Assembly: GCF_029813835.1 (NCBI RefSeq)
Contig: NZ_JARVKV010000019.1
Coordinates: forward strand, 1-64,000
Direction: 5' to 3'
DNA length: 64,000 bases
DNA from: Streptomyces sp. DH37
Lineage (GTDB): Bacteria > Actinomycetota > Actinomycetes > Streptomycetales > Streptomycetaceae
Below are positions 11,355-21,254 of the stretch, one piece after another (positions within the stretch are counted from its first letter, which is position 1; every line of letters starts with the position of its first letter). Under the pieces are notes generated by a model. It saw only the letters and a list, made by a program, of their open reading frames with translations, did no database searches and had not been told where the DNA came from. The translations under genes and the position numbers were made by a program.

Positions 11355-11711
11355 CGCCGCCCCTTCCTGTTCCGGTCCAGCATCCTCCCAGGCGCAGTCC
11401 GCCCGGAACACACCGGTCCCGTCCACCGCACGGCCCCGCCATCTCCGGCGGGGACCGGGCCAGTCCCGTTCCCCCTCTCTCCTAACCAGGTGGAGTCGGC
11501 TCGAACCACACGCCGCGGCGTGACCGTACGGACCGGGCCCGGCGGCGGCGCCGCGACGAGGAGTGGAGACACGTGGCGTGGCGTGGCGCAATTTTTCCGG
11601 TGCTTTCGACACAGCGTCAAGGCGCAGGTGAGGCCGGGATCCCGGCGGCCGGGATGGGATCGAGCCCATAGCCGCCGCCACCGCGCCGCCGCCGTGCCGC
11701 CACCGCCGCCG
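11355..11711. other. 357-bp gap between two sensor phosphatase genes
   Basis: It should contain the leftward promoter of the 9546-11354 gene; I cannot assign one with confidence. A perfect 14-bp palindrome (11633-11646, GCCGGGATCCCGGC) lies near the end of the upstream phosphatase gene, and a 7-bp hairpin (434-440 with 447-453 of the 11 kb block) lies in the likely leader. Short frames here are not supported. Confidence 0.45.
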
Positions 11712-14234
11712 TCAGGACAGGCTCAGTTCGAACCAGACGGTCTTGCCGATCGGGCCGTGCCGGGTCCCCCAGCGGCGCGCGCCGCGGGCGACGAGCTGGA
11801 TGCCGCGCCCGCCCTCGTCGTCCGCGGTGGCGCTGCGCTCGCGCGGCGGGACGGGCAGCGGGTCGGAAACCTCCACGAGCAGGGAGGTGCCGCGCACCAT
11901 CCGCACGCCGATGGGGCCGTGGGCGTGGCGCAGGGAGTTGGTGACCAGTTCGCTGACGAGCAGCTCCGTGTCGTCGGCCAGCGCGTTCAGCCCCCAGTCA
12001 CGCAGGACCGCGCGGACGGCCTCGCGGGCCCGGCGCGCCGCGTACGTCTCGGCGGGGAAGGTCCAGGAGGCGGCGCTGCCCTCGGGGAGGCCGCCGAGCC
12101 GGGCCAGCAGCAGCGCGACGTCATCGACGGAGCCCACCGGGCCGGAGGCGGCGGGGGAGCCCCGGCCGCCGGCCTCGGCCCCCGGCTCCAGGCTGCCGAG
12201 CACCCGGTCGCAGATGTCCTCCAGGTACGGCTGGGCCGGCAGGCCGCCGAGCAGGGACACCAGGCGGCCCAGGCCCTCGGTGATGTCCTCGCCGCGGTGC
12301 TCGATCAGCCCGTCGGTGTACAGGACGAGGACCGCGCCCTCCGCCACGGTCAGGGTCACGGACTCGAACTCCACGCCGCCCACGCCCAGCGGCGCACCGG
12401 AGGGCGCCTCGACCGGGATGACGCTCCAGCCGCCGGTGCCGCGGTCGACGAGCAGCAGCGGCGGCACGTGCCCGGCCGTGGCCAGGGTGCACTGGCGGGT
12501 GGAGGGGTCGTAGACGGCGTAGACGCAGGTGGCCCAGAGGGGGTCGTCGGGTCCCTGGGCGAGGTCGTCGGCCAGGTCGTTGATGCGGCGCAGCAGTTCG
12601 TCGGGCGGCAGGTCGAGTCCGGCCAGGGTGCGCACGGCCGTGCGCAGCCGCCCCATGGTGGCCGCGGCGCGCAGCCCGTGGCCCATCACGTCGCCGACGA
12701 CGAGGGCGACCCGGCCGCCCGCCAGGGGGATGACGTCGAACCAGTCGCCGCCCGCCTCGGCGTCGGCCTCGGCGCGGCTGCCACCGGGGACGTAGCGGTA
12801 GGCGATCTGCACACCGGGCGGCGAGGGCACGTTCTGGGGCAGCAGGCTGCGCTGGAGCATCAGGGCGCTCTCGCGCTCGCGGGCGTAGAGGCGGGCGTTG
12901 TCCAGGCTGATGGCGGCGCGCCCGGCCAGCTCCACGGCGAGCGCGAGGTCGTCGCGGTCGAAGGCGGCGCGGCCGTCGGCGCGGCTGAGCACCAGCAGCC
13001 CGAGGACGGTGCCGCGGGCGCGCAGCGGGACGACCATCAGGGAGTGGACGCCCAGGTCGAGCGCGGCCTGGACCCTGGGGTCGCCGGGGTAGGTGGCGGA
13101 GAGCAGCTCATGCCGGGACATCGCCAGGTGGGGGGTGGCGGAGCTGAGCACGTTGCCGAGGATCGACCCCGCCTCGAAGGCGATGTCCTGGCCGGCCCTC
13201 AGCAAGCGCTCCACGGCGGGGCCGCGGTCCTTGGCGGCGGCGCCGAGCTGGAGCAGCGGGGTGTGCGGGGGGTGTCCGGGGCGGGGCAGTTCGCCGCCGG
13301 AGGCGACGGCGCTGTGGAGCATCACGCTGGAGTAGTCGGCGAAGCGGGGGACGAGGGCGTTGGCGAGCGTCCTGGCGATCCTGCGGACGTCGAGCAGGTC
13401 GCCGAGGGCCACCCCGATGTCGTCCAGGAGCTTCAGCCGCTGGCGGGCGCGCTCGATCTTCTCCATCGCGTCGCGCCGCTCGGTGACGTCCATGACCGTG
13501 GAGCTGACGCCGAGGACGCGTCCGTCGGGGCTGGTGAGCCGGCCGTACGACACCGAGCGCCAGCCGTGCCCGTCCGGCGCGGTGAGGACGGTGTCCACGA
13601 CGGGGCGGCCGGTCTCCAGCACCAGGGACTGGATCTGGGCGAGGTTGTCGGCCATGGAACCCGGCAGGACCTCGTGGAGGGTCCTGCCGAGCATCTCCGC
13701 CACCGGCCTCCCGTTGAGCCGGGCGAGGGCCTCGTTGACGCGGACGTAGCGGCGCTCGGTGTCGAAGACGGCGATGCCGAGCGGGGAGGTGGCGAAGAGG
13801 GCGTCGAGCGCGGCGAGGTCCTGCTCGACGGCGCGCAGCCGGGAGGTCTCGACGATGTTGGCCAGAATGAACGGTTTGCCGTCGGCGGGGGTGAGCAGGT
13901 GGGCCCGGCCCTCGACCTCCACCGTGTGCCCGTGGAGGTGGCGTACGCGGAGTTTGCCGCGCCAGTACTCCTCGTTCCTGAGGGTGGCGTAGATGTCCCC
14001 CGGCCGGGCCGGGGCGCCGGAGGGGGAGGCGGTGGGTGCGCCGGTGAGGTAGTCGCCGTAGTGGCGGCCGACCATGCGCTCGCCGGGCCAGCCGAGGATC
14101 TCCTCGACCGTGGGGCTCCACAGCAGGATGTAGCCGTCGGTGTCGAACATGACGACGCCGACGCGCAGGGTGTCGAGGAGCGATGTGGTCACGCCCTCGA
14201 CCGCGCCGTGGAATGCCTTGGGTGGGTCGCTCAC
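11712..14234 (-). CDS. PAS-PAS-GAF-PP2C (SpoIIE)-HATPase sensor phosphatase
   Basis: Large multidomain signalling protein, 840 aa. Domains in order: PAS (about 15-90, around [15 protein letters not shown]), a second PAS (about 135-250, around [16 protein letters not shown]), GAF (about 275-440), SpoIIE-type PP2C phosphatase (about 465-690; [21 protein letters not shown] and DDVALL motifs) and a C-terminal RsbW-like HATPase ([20 protein letters not shown]). No transmembrane helix, so soluble. The GTG start at 14234 has a GAGGACG upstream. The likely role is phosphorylation-controlled release of a sigma factor through STAS-type antagonists; none is encoded adjacent, so partners are unknown. It shares the ATPase and phosphatase layout with its neighbour at 9546-11354. 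Confidence 0.87.
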   Translation of the reverse strand: MSDPPKAFHGAVEGVTTSLLDTLRVGVVMFDTDGYILLWSPTVEEILGWPGERMVGRHYGDYLTGAPTASPSGAPARPGDIYATLRNEEYWRGKLRVRHLHGHTVEVEGRAHLLTPADGKPFILANIVETSRLRAVEQDLAALDALFATSPLGIAVFDTERRYVRVNEALARLNGRPVAEMLGRTLHEVLPGSMADNLAQIQSLVLETGRPVVDTVLTAPDGHGWRSVSYGRLTSPDGRVLGVSSTVMDVTERRDAMEKIERARQRLKLLDDIGVALGDLLDVRRIARTLANALVPRFADYSSVMLHSAVASGGELPRPGHPPHTPLLQLGAAAKDRGPAVERLLRAGQDIAFEAGSILGNVLSSATPHLAMSRHELLSATYPGDPRVQAALDLGVHSLMVVPLRARGTVLGLLVLSRADGRAAFDRDDLALAVELAGRAAISLDNARLYARERESALMLQRSLLPQNVPSPPGVQIAYRYVPGGSRAEADAEAGGDWFDVIPLAGGRVALVVGDVMGHGLRAAATMGRLRTAVRTLAGLDLPPDELLRRINDLADDLAQGPDDPLWATCVYAVYDPSTRQCTLATAGHVPPLLLVDRGTGGWSVIPVEAPSGAPLGVGGVEFESVTLTVAEGAVLVLYTDGLIEHRGEDITEGLGRLVSLLGGLPAQPYLEDICDRVLGSLEPGAEAGGRGSPAASGPVGSVDDVALLLARLGGLPEGSAASWTFPAETYAARRAREAVRAVLRDWGLNALADDTELLVSELVTNSLRHAHGPIGVRMVRGTSLLVEVSDPLPVPPRERSATADDEGGRGIQLVARGARRWGTRHGPIGKTVWFELSLS

Positions 14235-14323
14235 ACCGTCCTCGTCCGCGCTCGGGCCCTCATCCGGACATCACTGCCCGGACAATAAGGACTAAATGTC
14301 CATATACCCGATTGTGCATGCGG

Positions 14324-14551
14324 TCAGGCGTGATCACCGTCTCCACGGCGCAGGCGCTCGACCAGGTAGCGCCGCTCCCCCGCTCCCCCGTCCGCCCCCT
14401 CCGCTCCGGCGCCGCCCGCCCGGTGCCCGCTCAGGCGCTCGGCCATGCCCTGGGCCTCGGCGCGGGTGGCGTAGCGGCCGACGCGGTAGCGGTTGCCGTT
14501 CGGATCCTGCCGTATGACCATCCAGGGGAGCGCGGTCCTGCTCTCGCTCAT
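14324..14551 (-). CDS. small SPOR-like protein
   Basis: A 75-aa protein starting MSESRTALPWMVIRQDPNGN. The first half has the SPOR-type pattern (WMVIRQDPNGNRYRVGRYATRAEAQGMAERL), and the tail is Gly/Ala-rich then basic. It has no signal peptide and no transmembrane helix, unlike classical SPOR cell-wall proteins, so binding of denuded glycan is not implied. A strong GGGAGGGG ribosome-binding site precedes the ATG and codon use is normal, so I consider it real. It lies between the large phosphatase and a GntR regulator on the same strand. Similar small proteins are common in Streptomyces with unknown function. Confidence 0.72.
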   Translation of the reverse strand: MSESRTALPWMVIRQDPNGNRYRVGRYATRAEAQGMAERLSGHRAGGAGAEGADGGAGERRYLVERLRRGDGDHA

Positions 14552-14729
14552 CGCGCGCCCCTCCCGCCCAACGCCCCGCGCCGTGCGCCATCCCCCAACG
14601 ATCTGCCGGTCTGCATATGCCCGAGCCTACGCCCGGACTTAACTCAGCGCATTCACCTTGGCACAATGCGGCATGGTTTCGGCCACGTGTGCGAGTGGGG
14701 ACGGCCCCCGGGCGGCGCGCGGGAGCGTC

Positions 14730-15482
14730 TCAGCGCACGGGGAGGTGGTACACCATGTGGTGGCGGTCCGCGGACACCACCACGTCCGCCGTCTCCACGG
14801 GGCGCCCGCCGGCGCGGTACGTCCGCTCGACCACCAGTACGGTGTGCCCCGGCACCCCGCCCAGTTCGAGCATCTCCTCCGCCAGCCCGGGGCGGGCGCC
14901 GACCTCCTCCACCACGTTGTCCACGACGATGTCGATGGCCGCCATCCGCTCGACCACCCCGCGCCCCCCGAGCGGTCCCTCCTCGGGCAGCATCACCGGG
15001 GTGCGCCCGGTGAGGACCAGCGGTTCCCAGGAGGTGGAGAGCATCACCGGCTCGCCGTCGACGCGGAACAGGTAGCGGGTGCGCATCACCCGCTCCCCCT
15101 CCTTGATCCGCAGCCGCTCCGCGACGGCCGGGCTCGCCTCCTCCTGCTCGCTGCGCGACTCCCAGGTGCCGCTCACCCGCTCGTCGGCCTGCTCCTGGCG
15201 GAACGGGCCGATCTCGCCGGCCGGCCGGTAGCCGGTGCGGATCACCCCGCGCGGCACGGGCCGCTCGCGCACGTACGTCCCCGACCCGGAGCGGCCCTCG
15301 ACCAGCCCCTCGGCCATCAGCACCTTGCGGGCCTCCAGCGCGACGGTGTCCGAGACGCCGTACTCCGCGCGGATGCGGGCCTGGGACGGCAGCCGGGTGC
15401 GCGGCGGGAGCGTGCCGTCGGCGATCTTCCGGCGGAGATCCCCGGCCACACGCAGATATGCGGGCTGCTCACCGAACGGCAC
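14730..15482 (-). CDS. GntR-family transcriptional regulator with UTRA domain
   Basis: DNA-binding repressor of the HutC subfamily, 250 aa. N-terminal winged helix-turn-helix about residues 8-75 (YLRVAGDLRRKIADG, RLPSQARIRAEYGVS), then a UTRA ligand-binding domain about 95-245 (ERLRIKEGERVMRTRYLF). I chose GTG at 15482 because GGAGG lies 4 nt upstream and the length becomes typical; the frame is open to 15602, but the extra 40 residues are atypical. Ligand unknown; UTRA domains bind small molecules such as sugars or amino-acid derivatives. A cluster of CAAC/GTTG inverted elements just upstream (15521-15545) could be its own operator. Confidence 0.85.
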   Translation of the reverse strand: MPFGEQPAYLRVAGDLRRKIADGTLPPRTRLPSQARIRAEYGVSDTVALEARKVLMAEGLVEGRSGSGTYVRERPVPRGVIRTGYRPAGEIGPFRQEQADERVSGTWESRSEQEEASPAVAERLRIKEGERVMRTRYLFRVDGEPVMLSTSWEPLVLTGRTPVMLPEEGPLGGRGVVERMAAIDIVVDNVVEEVGARPGLAEEMLELGGVPGHTVLVVERTYRAGGRPVETADVVVSADRHHMVYHLPVR

Positions 15483-15520
15483 GTGTCCTCCCAACGGCTC
15501 GACGGTGCGCAACAGCTTGG

Positions 15521-15545
15521 CAACGGAACGTTGTAGCTCGCAACA
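15521..15545. promoter_or_regulatory. candidate operator upstream of the GntR gene
   Basis: CAACG-GAA-CGTTG (15521-15533) followed at once by a second CAAC half-site, 39 nt upstream of the GTG start. Inverted, short and correctly placed for autoregulation, but not matched to a known GntR site. Confidence 0.35.
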
Positions 15546-15606
15546 ATCGGCCAGGGTTTCACCCGATGTGATGAAGTGCTGTTCAGGGCGGTTTTCGGGC
15601 ACGGCA

Positions 15607-15639
15607 CCCGGCCCCCACGGCAGGGCCGTGGGGGCCGGG
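15607..15639 (-). terminator. terminator of the subtilase gene
   Basis: Perfect 15-bp stem (15607-15621 with 15625-15639) and 3-nt loop, 52 nt beyond the protease stop codon. It also insulates the GntR gene. Confidence 0.7.
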
Positions 15640-15690
15640 CGGTGCGCGGGGCGGCTCAGGCGTCCGCCGCGGGGCCGGGGCGCCGGCGGA

Positions 15691-17274
15691 TCAGAACTGC
15701 AGCGCCCAGGAGTTGATCGTGCCGGTGTCCCACCAGGCGTTGTCGGCGACCCGCAGCTTCCAGGTGCCGTTGGCGGTCTCCGAGGAGGCGTCGACGGTGT
15801 AGGTGCCGATCACGTCGTCCGCGCTGCCGCCCGTCCCGTAGTCCTTGAGGCGGTAGGCGGTGCCGTCGGGGGCGACCAGGTCGACCTGGAGGTCACCGCT
15901 GTAGGTGTGCCGGATGTCGACCTCGACCCTCAGGTCCGAGGGGGCGTTGCCGCTGATGCCCGAGACGGTGATCGGGGACTCCACGGTGGCGTTGTCGCGG
16001 ATCGGGTAGTCGGTGGTGTTCTCGAAGCGGCCGACCGGGTCGCCCGGCGGGTCGCCCGGGTCGCCCCCGCCGACGTTCAGCAGCTTGTTCGGGGAGCCGG
16101 TGCCGGGGTTGGAGACGGCTCCGGTCACGGCGGCGGAGTCCAGGCCGGCCGCGACCTGGGACGGGGTGGCGCCGGGGTTCTCCCCCAGGTACAGCGCGGC
16201 GGCGCCCGCGACGTGCGGCGCGGCCATCGACGTACCGGAGATGGTGTTGGTGGCGCTGTCCGAGGTGTGCCAGGTGGAGGTGATGGACGAGCCCGGCGCG
16301 AAGATGTCCAGGATGCTGCCGTAGTTGGAGAAGGAGGAGCGCGCGTCGGAGCTGGTGGTGGAGCCGACGGTGATGGCCTCGGCGACGCGGGCGGGCGAGG
16401 AGCCCGACGCGTTGGTGTTGGAGTTGCCCGCGGCCACGGCGTAGGTGACGCCGGAGGCGATGGAGTTGCGCACGGCGGTGTCGAGGGTGGAGTTGGCGCC
16501 GCCGCCCAGGCTCATGTTCGCCACGGCGGGCTTGACGGCGTTCCGCGTCACCCAGTCGACGCCCGCGACCACGCCGGAGATGCTCCCGGAGCCGTTGTTG
16601 TCCAGCACGCGCACGGCGACGATGTCCGCCTTCTTGGCGACGCCGTGGGAGGCGCCCGCGACCGTGCCGGCCACATGGGTGCCGTGGCCGTTGCCGTCGC
16701 CGGCGCTGGTGTCGCCGTCCACGGCGTCGTAGCCGTACCGGGCGCGCCCGCCGAAGTCGCCGTGGCTGATCCGCACGCCGGTGTCGATGATGTAGGCGGT
16801 CACGCCCTCACCGGCGGTGTCCGGGTAGGTGTAGCTGCGGTCGAGCGGCAGGGCCCGCTGGTCGATGCGGTCCAGGCCCCACGAGGGCGGGTTGGTCTGG
16901 GTGCCGGCGATGGACACCTTCTGGTCCTGCGCCACGGCCTCCACGGCCGGGTCCGCGGCGAGCCTCTTCGCCTCGGCCTCCGTCAGCCGGACGGAGTAGC
17001 CGTTGAGCGCCTCGTGGTACGTGCGCTCGATGGTGGCGCCGTACTTCCTCACCAGGGACTTGCCCGCCGGGGAGCCCGAGTCGGCCGCCTCCTCGTCGAG
17101 GGTCACGATGTAGCTGCCCTTGATCGCTCCCGGGGCGCCCGCGTTCTGGATCACGCCCTCGGCGGGCGGAGCGGCCGCGGCGGTCGCCGCGGGCGCGAAG
17201 CCCATGGCCAGGGCCGCGGCGGTCACCGCGGCCACGTGGGCACGTCTGCGTCGGGTGGGACGCATCGCTGCCAT
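15691..17274 (-). CDS. secreted subtilisin-like serine protease (S8) with C-terminal P domain
   Basis: Extracellular endopeptidase, 527 aa. Signal peptide about 1-34 ([18 protein letters not shown] then Ala-rich cleavage region), inhibitor I9 propeptide about 50-125 ([11 protein letters not shown]), and an S8 catalytic domain about 150-395 with triad D164 (IIDTGV), H197 (GHGTHVAG) and S349 ([11 protein letters not shown]). A proprotein-convertase P domain about 415-527 follows a Gly/Pro/Asp linker and ends in WALQF. The ATG at 17274 has AGGAGGAGG upstream; the frame extends further, but without a signal sequence at the new end. It is divergent from the secreted M23 peptidase at 17603, so the two may share regulation of wall or protein turnover. 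P domains usually stabilise the catalytic domain. Confidence 0.92.
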   Translation of the reverse strand: MAAMRPTRRRRAHVAAVTAAALAMGFAPAATAAAAPPAEGVIQNAGAPGAIKGSYIVTLDEEAADSGSPAGKSLVRKYGATIERTYHEALNGYSVRLTEAEAKRLAADPAVEAVAQDQKVSIAGTQTNPPSWGLDRIDQRALPLDRSYTYPDTAGEGVTAYIIDTGVRISHGDFGGRARYGYDAVDGDTSAGDGNGHGTHVAGTVAGASHGVAKKADIVAVRVLDNNGSGSISGVVAGVDWVTRNAVKPAVANMSLGGGANSTLDTAVRNSIASGVTYAVAAGNSNTNASGSSPARVAEAITVGSTTSSDARSSFSNYGSILDIFAPGSSITSTWHTSDSATNTISGTSMAAPHVAGAAALYLGENPGATPSQVAAGLDSAAVTGAVSNPGTGSPNKLLNVGGGDPGDPPGDPVGRFENTTDYPIRDNATVESPITVSGISGNAPSDLRVEVDIRHTYSGDLQVDLVAPDGTAYRLKDYGTGGSADDVIGTYTVDASSETANGTWKLRVADNAWWDTGTINSWALQF

Positions 17275-17602
17275 GTGGGGGTCCTCCTCCTGTGGGGTGC
17301 GCTGTCGAGGGAATGCGCATGCACATGACAAACCGAGGCACCATGGGTGCGCGATGCCGGAACGATTCGTCGCTCGAAAGATTCGCCGATCCATAGGAAA
17401 GGCACAAGGGTGCGTGCACGGAGGACACCGACATGACACATGCCGTCGACACGTTCCCGGCCGGCGGGCGCCGCCCGGTCCGGGCGGGCTCCCGGCGCCG
17501 CGCACGGCCGGCCGCCGGCCCCCGGACGAGGCGCGGTGGTTGTATCCGCTTTGTATGCCCGTCCCCTTCAATCGTCCGGTCACCGACCACAAGGGGATGA
17601 CC
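17275..17602. other. 328-bp divergent promoter region of two secreted peptidases
   Basis: The left half (17290-17430) is AT-richer and probably contains the leftward subtilase promoter. The right half contains a short frame (17433-17600) with a GGAGG upstream that could be a leader peptide for the M23 gene. TTGTAT occurs twice near 17540-17556, but no -35/-10 pair of normal spacing is evident. Confidence 0.45.
17433..17600 (+). CDS. possible 55-aa leader ORF before the M23 peptidase gene
   Basis: ATG at 17433 with GGAGG about 8 nt upstream, stop TGA ending 2 nt before the M23 start codon. The first 30 codons have high-GC third positions, but the composition is Arg-rich and the last third is poor. 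It could be a translated leader coupled to the downstream gene, or chance. It is listed because of its ribosome-binding site and its exact abutment. Confidence 0.25.
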   Translation: MTHAVDTFPAGGRRPVRAGSRRRARPAAGPRTRRGGCIRFVCPSPSIVRSPTTRG

Positions 17603-18226
17603 ATGCAGAGACAGTCCCGTCGGGAGCGCCGGGCACGCCGGATACGCCGGACCGCGGCGGCCGCGAGCGCGGTCGCCGCCCTCACCGCCCTCACCGCCCT
17701 CACGGCCACGGCCCCGGCCGCCGTCGCGGTACCGCGGGAGACCTCGCCGACCGCGGTGGAGGCCCTCGCCCGGCCCGACTTCAAGATGCCGTTCGCCTGC
17801 GGCCAGACCTGGCGCGGCAGCAACTGGAACGGACACAGCCCGGCGCGCTCGGTCGACTGGAACCACTACGCCGCCGACGGCACCCCGGACGACTTCAGGC
17901 GCCGGGTGTTCGCCAGCGCCGGCGGCACGGTCCTCTCCTCGCACTACTCCACCACCACCGGCTACGGCAACACCATCGTGATCGGGCACGGCGACGGCTG
18001 GCGGACGCGCTACTCGCACCTGTACGACCGCGAGGTCCAGGAGGGCGACAGGGTCACGGTCGGCCAGCTGATCGGCCGGGTCGGCAAGTCGTCCGCCACG
18101 TACACCCTCTCCCCGCACCTGCACTACGAGCAGATCCACGACGGGGCGGTCGTCACCGCGGTCGTCCAGGGCGTCGGGTATCCCGACTACACCACGCGCT
18201 ACCAGACGAGCACCAACCGGTGCTGA
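17603..18226 (+). CDS. secreted M23-family peptidase (peptidoglycan endopeptidase type)
   Basis: Putative zinc-dependent cell-wall peptidase, 207 aa. An Arg-rich N-terminus (RRERRARRIRR) is followed by an Ala/Leu/Thr signal helix and a cleavage region near AVAVPRE. The M23 domain occupies most of the mature protein: metal ligands H and D in GHSPARSVDWN and a second site in SPHLHYEQ, with intervening beta-strands TIVIGHGDGW and YSHLY. ATG at 17603 was chosen since AAGGGG lies 6 nt upstream; an in-frame ATG occurs two codons earlier. Single domain without LysM or other wall-binding modules. Divergent to the subtilase and convergent with the SARP gene. Confidence 0.88.
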   Translation: MQRQSRRERRARRIRRTAAAASAVAALTALTALTATAPAAVAVPRETSPTAVEALARPDFKMPFACGQTWRGSNWNGHSPARSVDWNHYAADGTPDDFRRRVFASAGGTVLSSHYSTTTGYGNTIVIGHGDGWRTRYSHLYDREVQEGDRVTVGQLIGRVGKSSATYTLSPHLHYEQIHDGAVVTAVVQGVGYPDYTTRYQTSTNRC

Positions 18227-18248
18227 GGTGAGGGGCGCACGGCGGTGC

Positions 18249-18298
18249 GCGCCGGCCCGGACCGGCCCCCGGCGGGCCGGGCCGCGGCGGGCCGGCGC
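18249..18298. terminator. hairpin between convergent M23 and SARP genes
   Basis: Eleven-bp inverted repeat (18249-18259 with 18288-18298) with a GC-rich loop that can itself fold. It fits between two converging genes and could end both transcripts. Confidence 0.4.
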
Positions 18299-18307
18299 CG
18301 CCGTGCG

Positions 18308-21196
18308 TCAGCGCGGCGACCTCAGCTTCGCGTCCACGAGGTCGGCCTGCTCGCAGGCGTCGAGCCGGCGCCACGTCGACAGGGAGCGGTGGAAGTAGCG
18401 CCTCGCGGTCCGCTCCCGGCCGGTCGCGCGGTGCAGTTCGCCCAGCAGGCAGGCGACACGCGCCTCCGCCCGGCGGTCACCGAGCTGCCGCTGCACGGCG
18501 AGCGCGTCGACCAGCAGCGCCGACGCCTGGCCCGCGTCGCCCTGCCGCAGGCACAGCTCCCCGATGCTCTGCTGCACGTAGGCCGCGCAGTGCGTGTCGG
18601 CCAGGTCGTCGAAGATGCCGAGCGCGCGCTCCAGTTCGGCCCGCGCGGCGTGCGGTTCGCCGCGCAGTTCGTGCAGGACGGCGATCCGGCGGCGCACCTG
18701 TGCCTCGCGGTGCCGGTCGCCGACGTCCCGGGACAGCCCGAGGGCTCCGTCGAGCCACGGCCGCGCGGCCTCCGGGTCCCGCCGCTCCAGCCACACCGAG
18801 GCGATCGCGTTGCGCGCGACCGCCTCGCCGTGCGGATCCCCGGCGTCGCCGAACCCGCGCAGCGCCTCGGCGAACGCCTCCAGCGCGGCGTCGAGATCGC
18901 CCACGACCCGGTGCACGGATCCGGCCCCCACCGCGGCGACCGCCTCGCCGAACCGGTGCCCGAGCCCGGCGAAGAGGGCGCGCGAGGTGCCGAAGGACTC
19001 GAGCGCCTCGGCGTACCGGTCCTGGTAGAGGTGGAGCTGGCCCAGGTTGCGCAGCAGCGCCGCGGCCCGCGCGCCGGACGGGCCGGGCATCGCGTCGAGC
19101 ACGAGCCGGTGCGTCCGCAGCCAGTCGCCGTAGTGGCCGCGCATGTCGAAGAAGCCCGCCAGCTCGATGGCGAGGTCGGCCGCCCGGGCGACGTGGCCGG
19201 ATCGCAGCGCGGACTCCACGGCGGCGACGAGGATCCGGCGTTCGGTCTCGAACCACTCGACGGGCCGGGCGCGCACCGCCTGCTCGACCGCGGCGGCCGG
19301 CCCGGTCGGCCGGCCCGCCTCCCCCAGCACGCCGAGGAAGCGCGTGGGCATCGCCGCGTTCGCGCAGCGGGCGAGCGCGATCAGGGCGTCGACGACCTGC
19401 AGCCGGCGCCGCGGCCACACCCCGGAGCCGTCCGCCTCGCCCAGCTCCCGGGCGTAGCAGCGCAGCAGGTCGTGCATGCGGTAGCGCTGCGACCCGAGCC
19501 GGTCGGCGCCCACCGCCTCGACCAGGTGCTCGTCGGCCAGCGTCTCCAGCTCCCCCGCGGCCCCCTCGGAACGGCCCGCCGCCACCGCCACGAGCCACCC
19601 CGCCACCGCGTCGCCGGTCAGCTGCCCGAAGGCCCGGAAGACCGTCGCCGCCCGCTCGGGCAGGTGCCGGTGGCTCAGCTCCGCGCTCGCCCGTACCTCC
19701 ATCTCGCCCGTTCGGAGCTGGTCCAGCCGTCCGCGCTCGTCGTCCAGGAGGTCGGCCAGGGTGCCGACGGTCCAGCCCGGCCGGTTCGCCAGGCGGGAGC
19801 CGGCGATCCGCACGGCCAGCGGCAGCGAGCCGCAGCCCGTGAGCACCCGGTCGGCGTCGGCTTCCGCCGGGCGCAGCCGGTCCGGGCCGACGATCGCGCC
19901 GAGGAGCGCGCGGGCCTCGTCGCGTCGCATCACGCCGATGGGGAAGTGACGGGCCGGCAGCCCCGGCATGCGGCGGCGCGAGCTGACGAGCACCGCCGAC
20001 CCGCCGGTGCCCGGAAGCAGGGGCCGCACCTGCGCACCGCCCGCGGCGTCATCGAGCACGACGAGGAACCGCCGCTGGGCCAGGCGCGAGCGGAACAGCG
20101 CGGCCCGCTCCCCCAGCCCGCCGGGAACGGCGCCGTCGATGACGCCGAGTCCCCGCAGCATCTCGGCCAGGACGTCGGCCGGCTCGCGCGGCCGGTCGCT
20201 CATCCCGCCCAGGTCGACGAAGAGCTGTCCGTCGGGGAAGGCGTGGCGCACGCGGTGCGCCACATGGACCGCCAGGGTGGACTTCCCCGAACCCGGCGGG
20301 CCCGACAGGACCGCCACGACCGGCTGCCGGCCGGCCGCCGACAGCAGTCCCTCCAGCGCGGCGACCTCCTCGGCGCGGCCGGTGAAGTCCGGCACGTCCA
20401 TCGGCAGCTGGCACACCGGCGCGGGCGGCGCCGTGCGGCGCCGCGCGGCGTATCCGTTGACCTCCTCCCCGGTGCCGCGCAGGGACGCGCCCGGCTCGGC
20501 GCCGAGTTCGGCGGCGAGGATCCGCTCGGCCTGCGCGTACGCGGCCCGGGCCTCGACGGTGCGGCCCGCTCCGTGCAGCGCGCGCACCAGCATCTGCCAC
20601 AGGTCCTCGCGCAACGGGTCCTCGGCGAGCCGGGACCGCAGTTCCGCGACCAGCGGCGCGTAGTCCCCCATGCGCAGCCGCACGTCGAGGCATTCGCCGA
20701 CCGCGGCCGACCGCGCCTCCTCGGCCCGGGTGACCGCCGGATCCCACACCACGCTGGAGGGCACGTCCTGCAGCACGGTGCCGCGCCAGAGGCCGAGGGC
20801 CGATTCGTAGCGGCTCAGCGCGGCGGCGTCGTCGCCGCGGTCGCGCTCCTCACGGGCCCTCTCCAGCCGCTTCCCGAAGAGGGTCAGGTCGACGTCGGCG
20901 GGGTCGACGTCGAACGTGTAGCCCGACGGCCGGGTGCTCAGCCCGCCGGCGGCGACCCCCGCCTCCGACAGCGCCCGGCGGAGCGCGCGCACGTACGTAC
21001 GGACGTTGGCGACCGCGGAACGGGGCGCGCCGCCGGGCCACAGGACCTCGACCAGCAGGTCGAGCGAGACGAAGCCCCCGGGCTGCAGCAGCAGCGTGGC
21101 GAGGACCGCCCTCGGCTTGGGGCCGCCGATGCGGACCGGAGCGCCGTACACCCGTACCCGGAGCGGCCCCAGCACTCCGAACGTCGGATCCCCCAT
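18308..21196 (-). CDS. AfsR/SARP-type regulator: OmpR-like DNA-binding, BTAD, NB-ARC and TPR domains
   Basis: Large transcription activator, 962 aa. Domains: winged-helix trans_reg_C about 5-95 (TFGVLGPLRVRVYGAPVRI, SAVANVRTYVRALRRAL), BTAD about 100-245 (LTLFGKRLERARE, PLREDLWQMLVRAL), an NB-ARC ATPase from about 275 with P-loop GPPGSGKST (299-307) and VLDDAAG Walker B, then TPR repeats about 640-955 ending LRSPR. The size and layout match AfsR, but AfsR itself normally sits elsewhere with pkaA/afsS, so no symbol is given. ATG at 21196 has GGAGG 8 nt upstream. No biosynthetic cluster adjoins it, so it may act in trans. A 12-bp tandem array occupies its promoter region. Confidence 0.88.
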   Translation of the reverse strand: MGDPTFGVLGPLRVRVYGAPVRIGGPKPRAVLATLLLQPGGFVSLDLLVEVLWPGGAPRSAVANVRTYVRALRRALSEAGVAAGGLSTRPSGYTFDVDPADVDLTLFGKRLERAREERDRGDDAAALSRYESALGLWRGTVLQDVPSSVVWDPAVTRAEEARSAAVGECLDVRLRMGDYAPLVAELRSRLAEDPLREDLWQMLVRALHGAGRTVEARAAYAQAERILAAELGAEPGASLRGTGEEVNGYAARRRTAPPAPVCQLPMDVPDFTGRAEEVAALEGLLSAAGRQPVVAVLSGPPGSGKSTLAVHVAHRVRHAFPDGQLFVDLGGMSDRPREPADVLAEMLRGLGVIDGAVPGGLGERAALFRSRLAQRRFLVVLDDAAGGAQVRPLLPGTGGSAVLVSSRRRMPGLPARHFPIGVMRRDEARALLGAIVGPDRLRPAEADADRVLTGCGSLPLAVRIAGSRLANRPGWTVGTLADLLDDERGRLDQLRTGEMEVRASAELSHRHLPERAATVFRAFGQLTGDAVAGWLVAVAAGRSEGAAGELETLADEHLVEAVGADRLGSQRYRMHDLLRCYARELGEADGSGVWPRRRLQVVDALIALARCANAAMPTRFLGVLGEAGRPTGPAAAVEQAVRARPVEWFETERRILVAAVESALRSGHVARAADLAIELAGFFDMRGHYGDWLRTHRLVLDAMPGPSGARAAALLRNLGQLHLYQDRYAEALESFGTSRALFAGLGHRFGEAVAAVGAGSVHRVVGDLDAALEAFAEALRGFGDAGDPHGEAVARNAIASVWLERRDPEAARPWLDGALGLSRDVGDRHREAQVRRRIAVLHELRGEPHAARAELERALGIFDDLADTHCAAYVQQSIGELCLRQGDAGQASALLVDALAVQRQLGDRRAEARVACLLGELHRATGRERTARRYFHRSLSTWRRLDACEQADLVDAKLRSPR

Positions 21197-21254
21197 CGAC
21201 GCGCCTCCGCGACAGTCCGTGGCTCCGGGCACAGCGTACTGGCGTACGAGGGCG

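Noticed and set aside
11351..11620. Minus-strand frame of 89 codons between the phosphatases
   Set aside because: No convincing ribosome-binding site and overlap with the TTG start region of the real gene in another frame.
18308..21196. Calling the regulator AfsR and inferring an antibiotic cluster
   Set aside because: No pkaA/afsS neighbours and no biosynthetic genes in the window.
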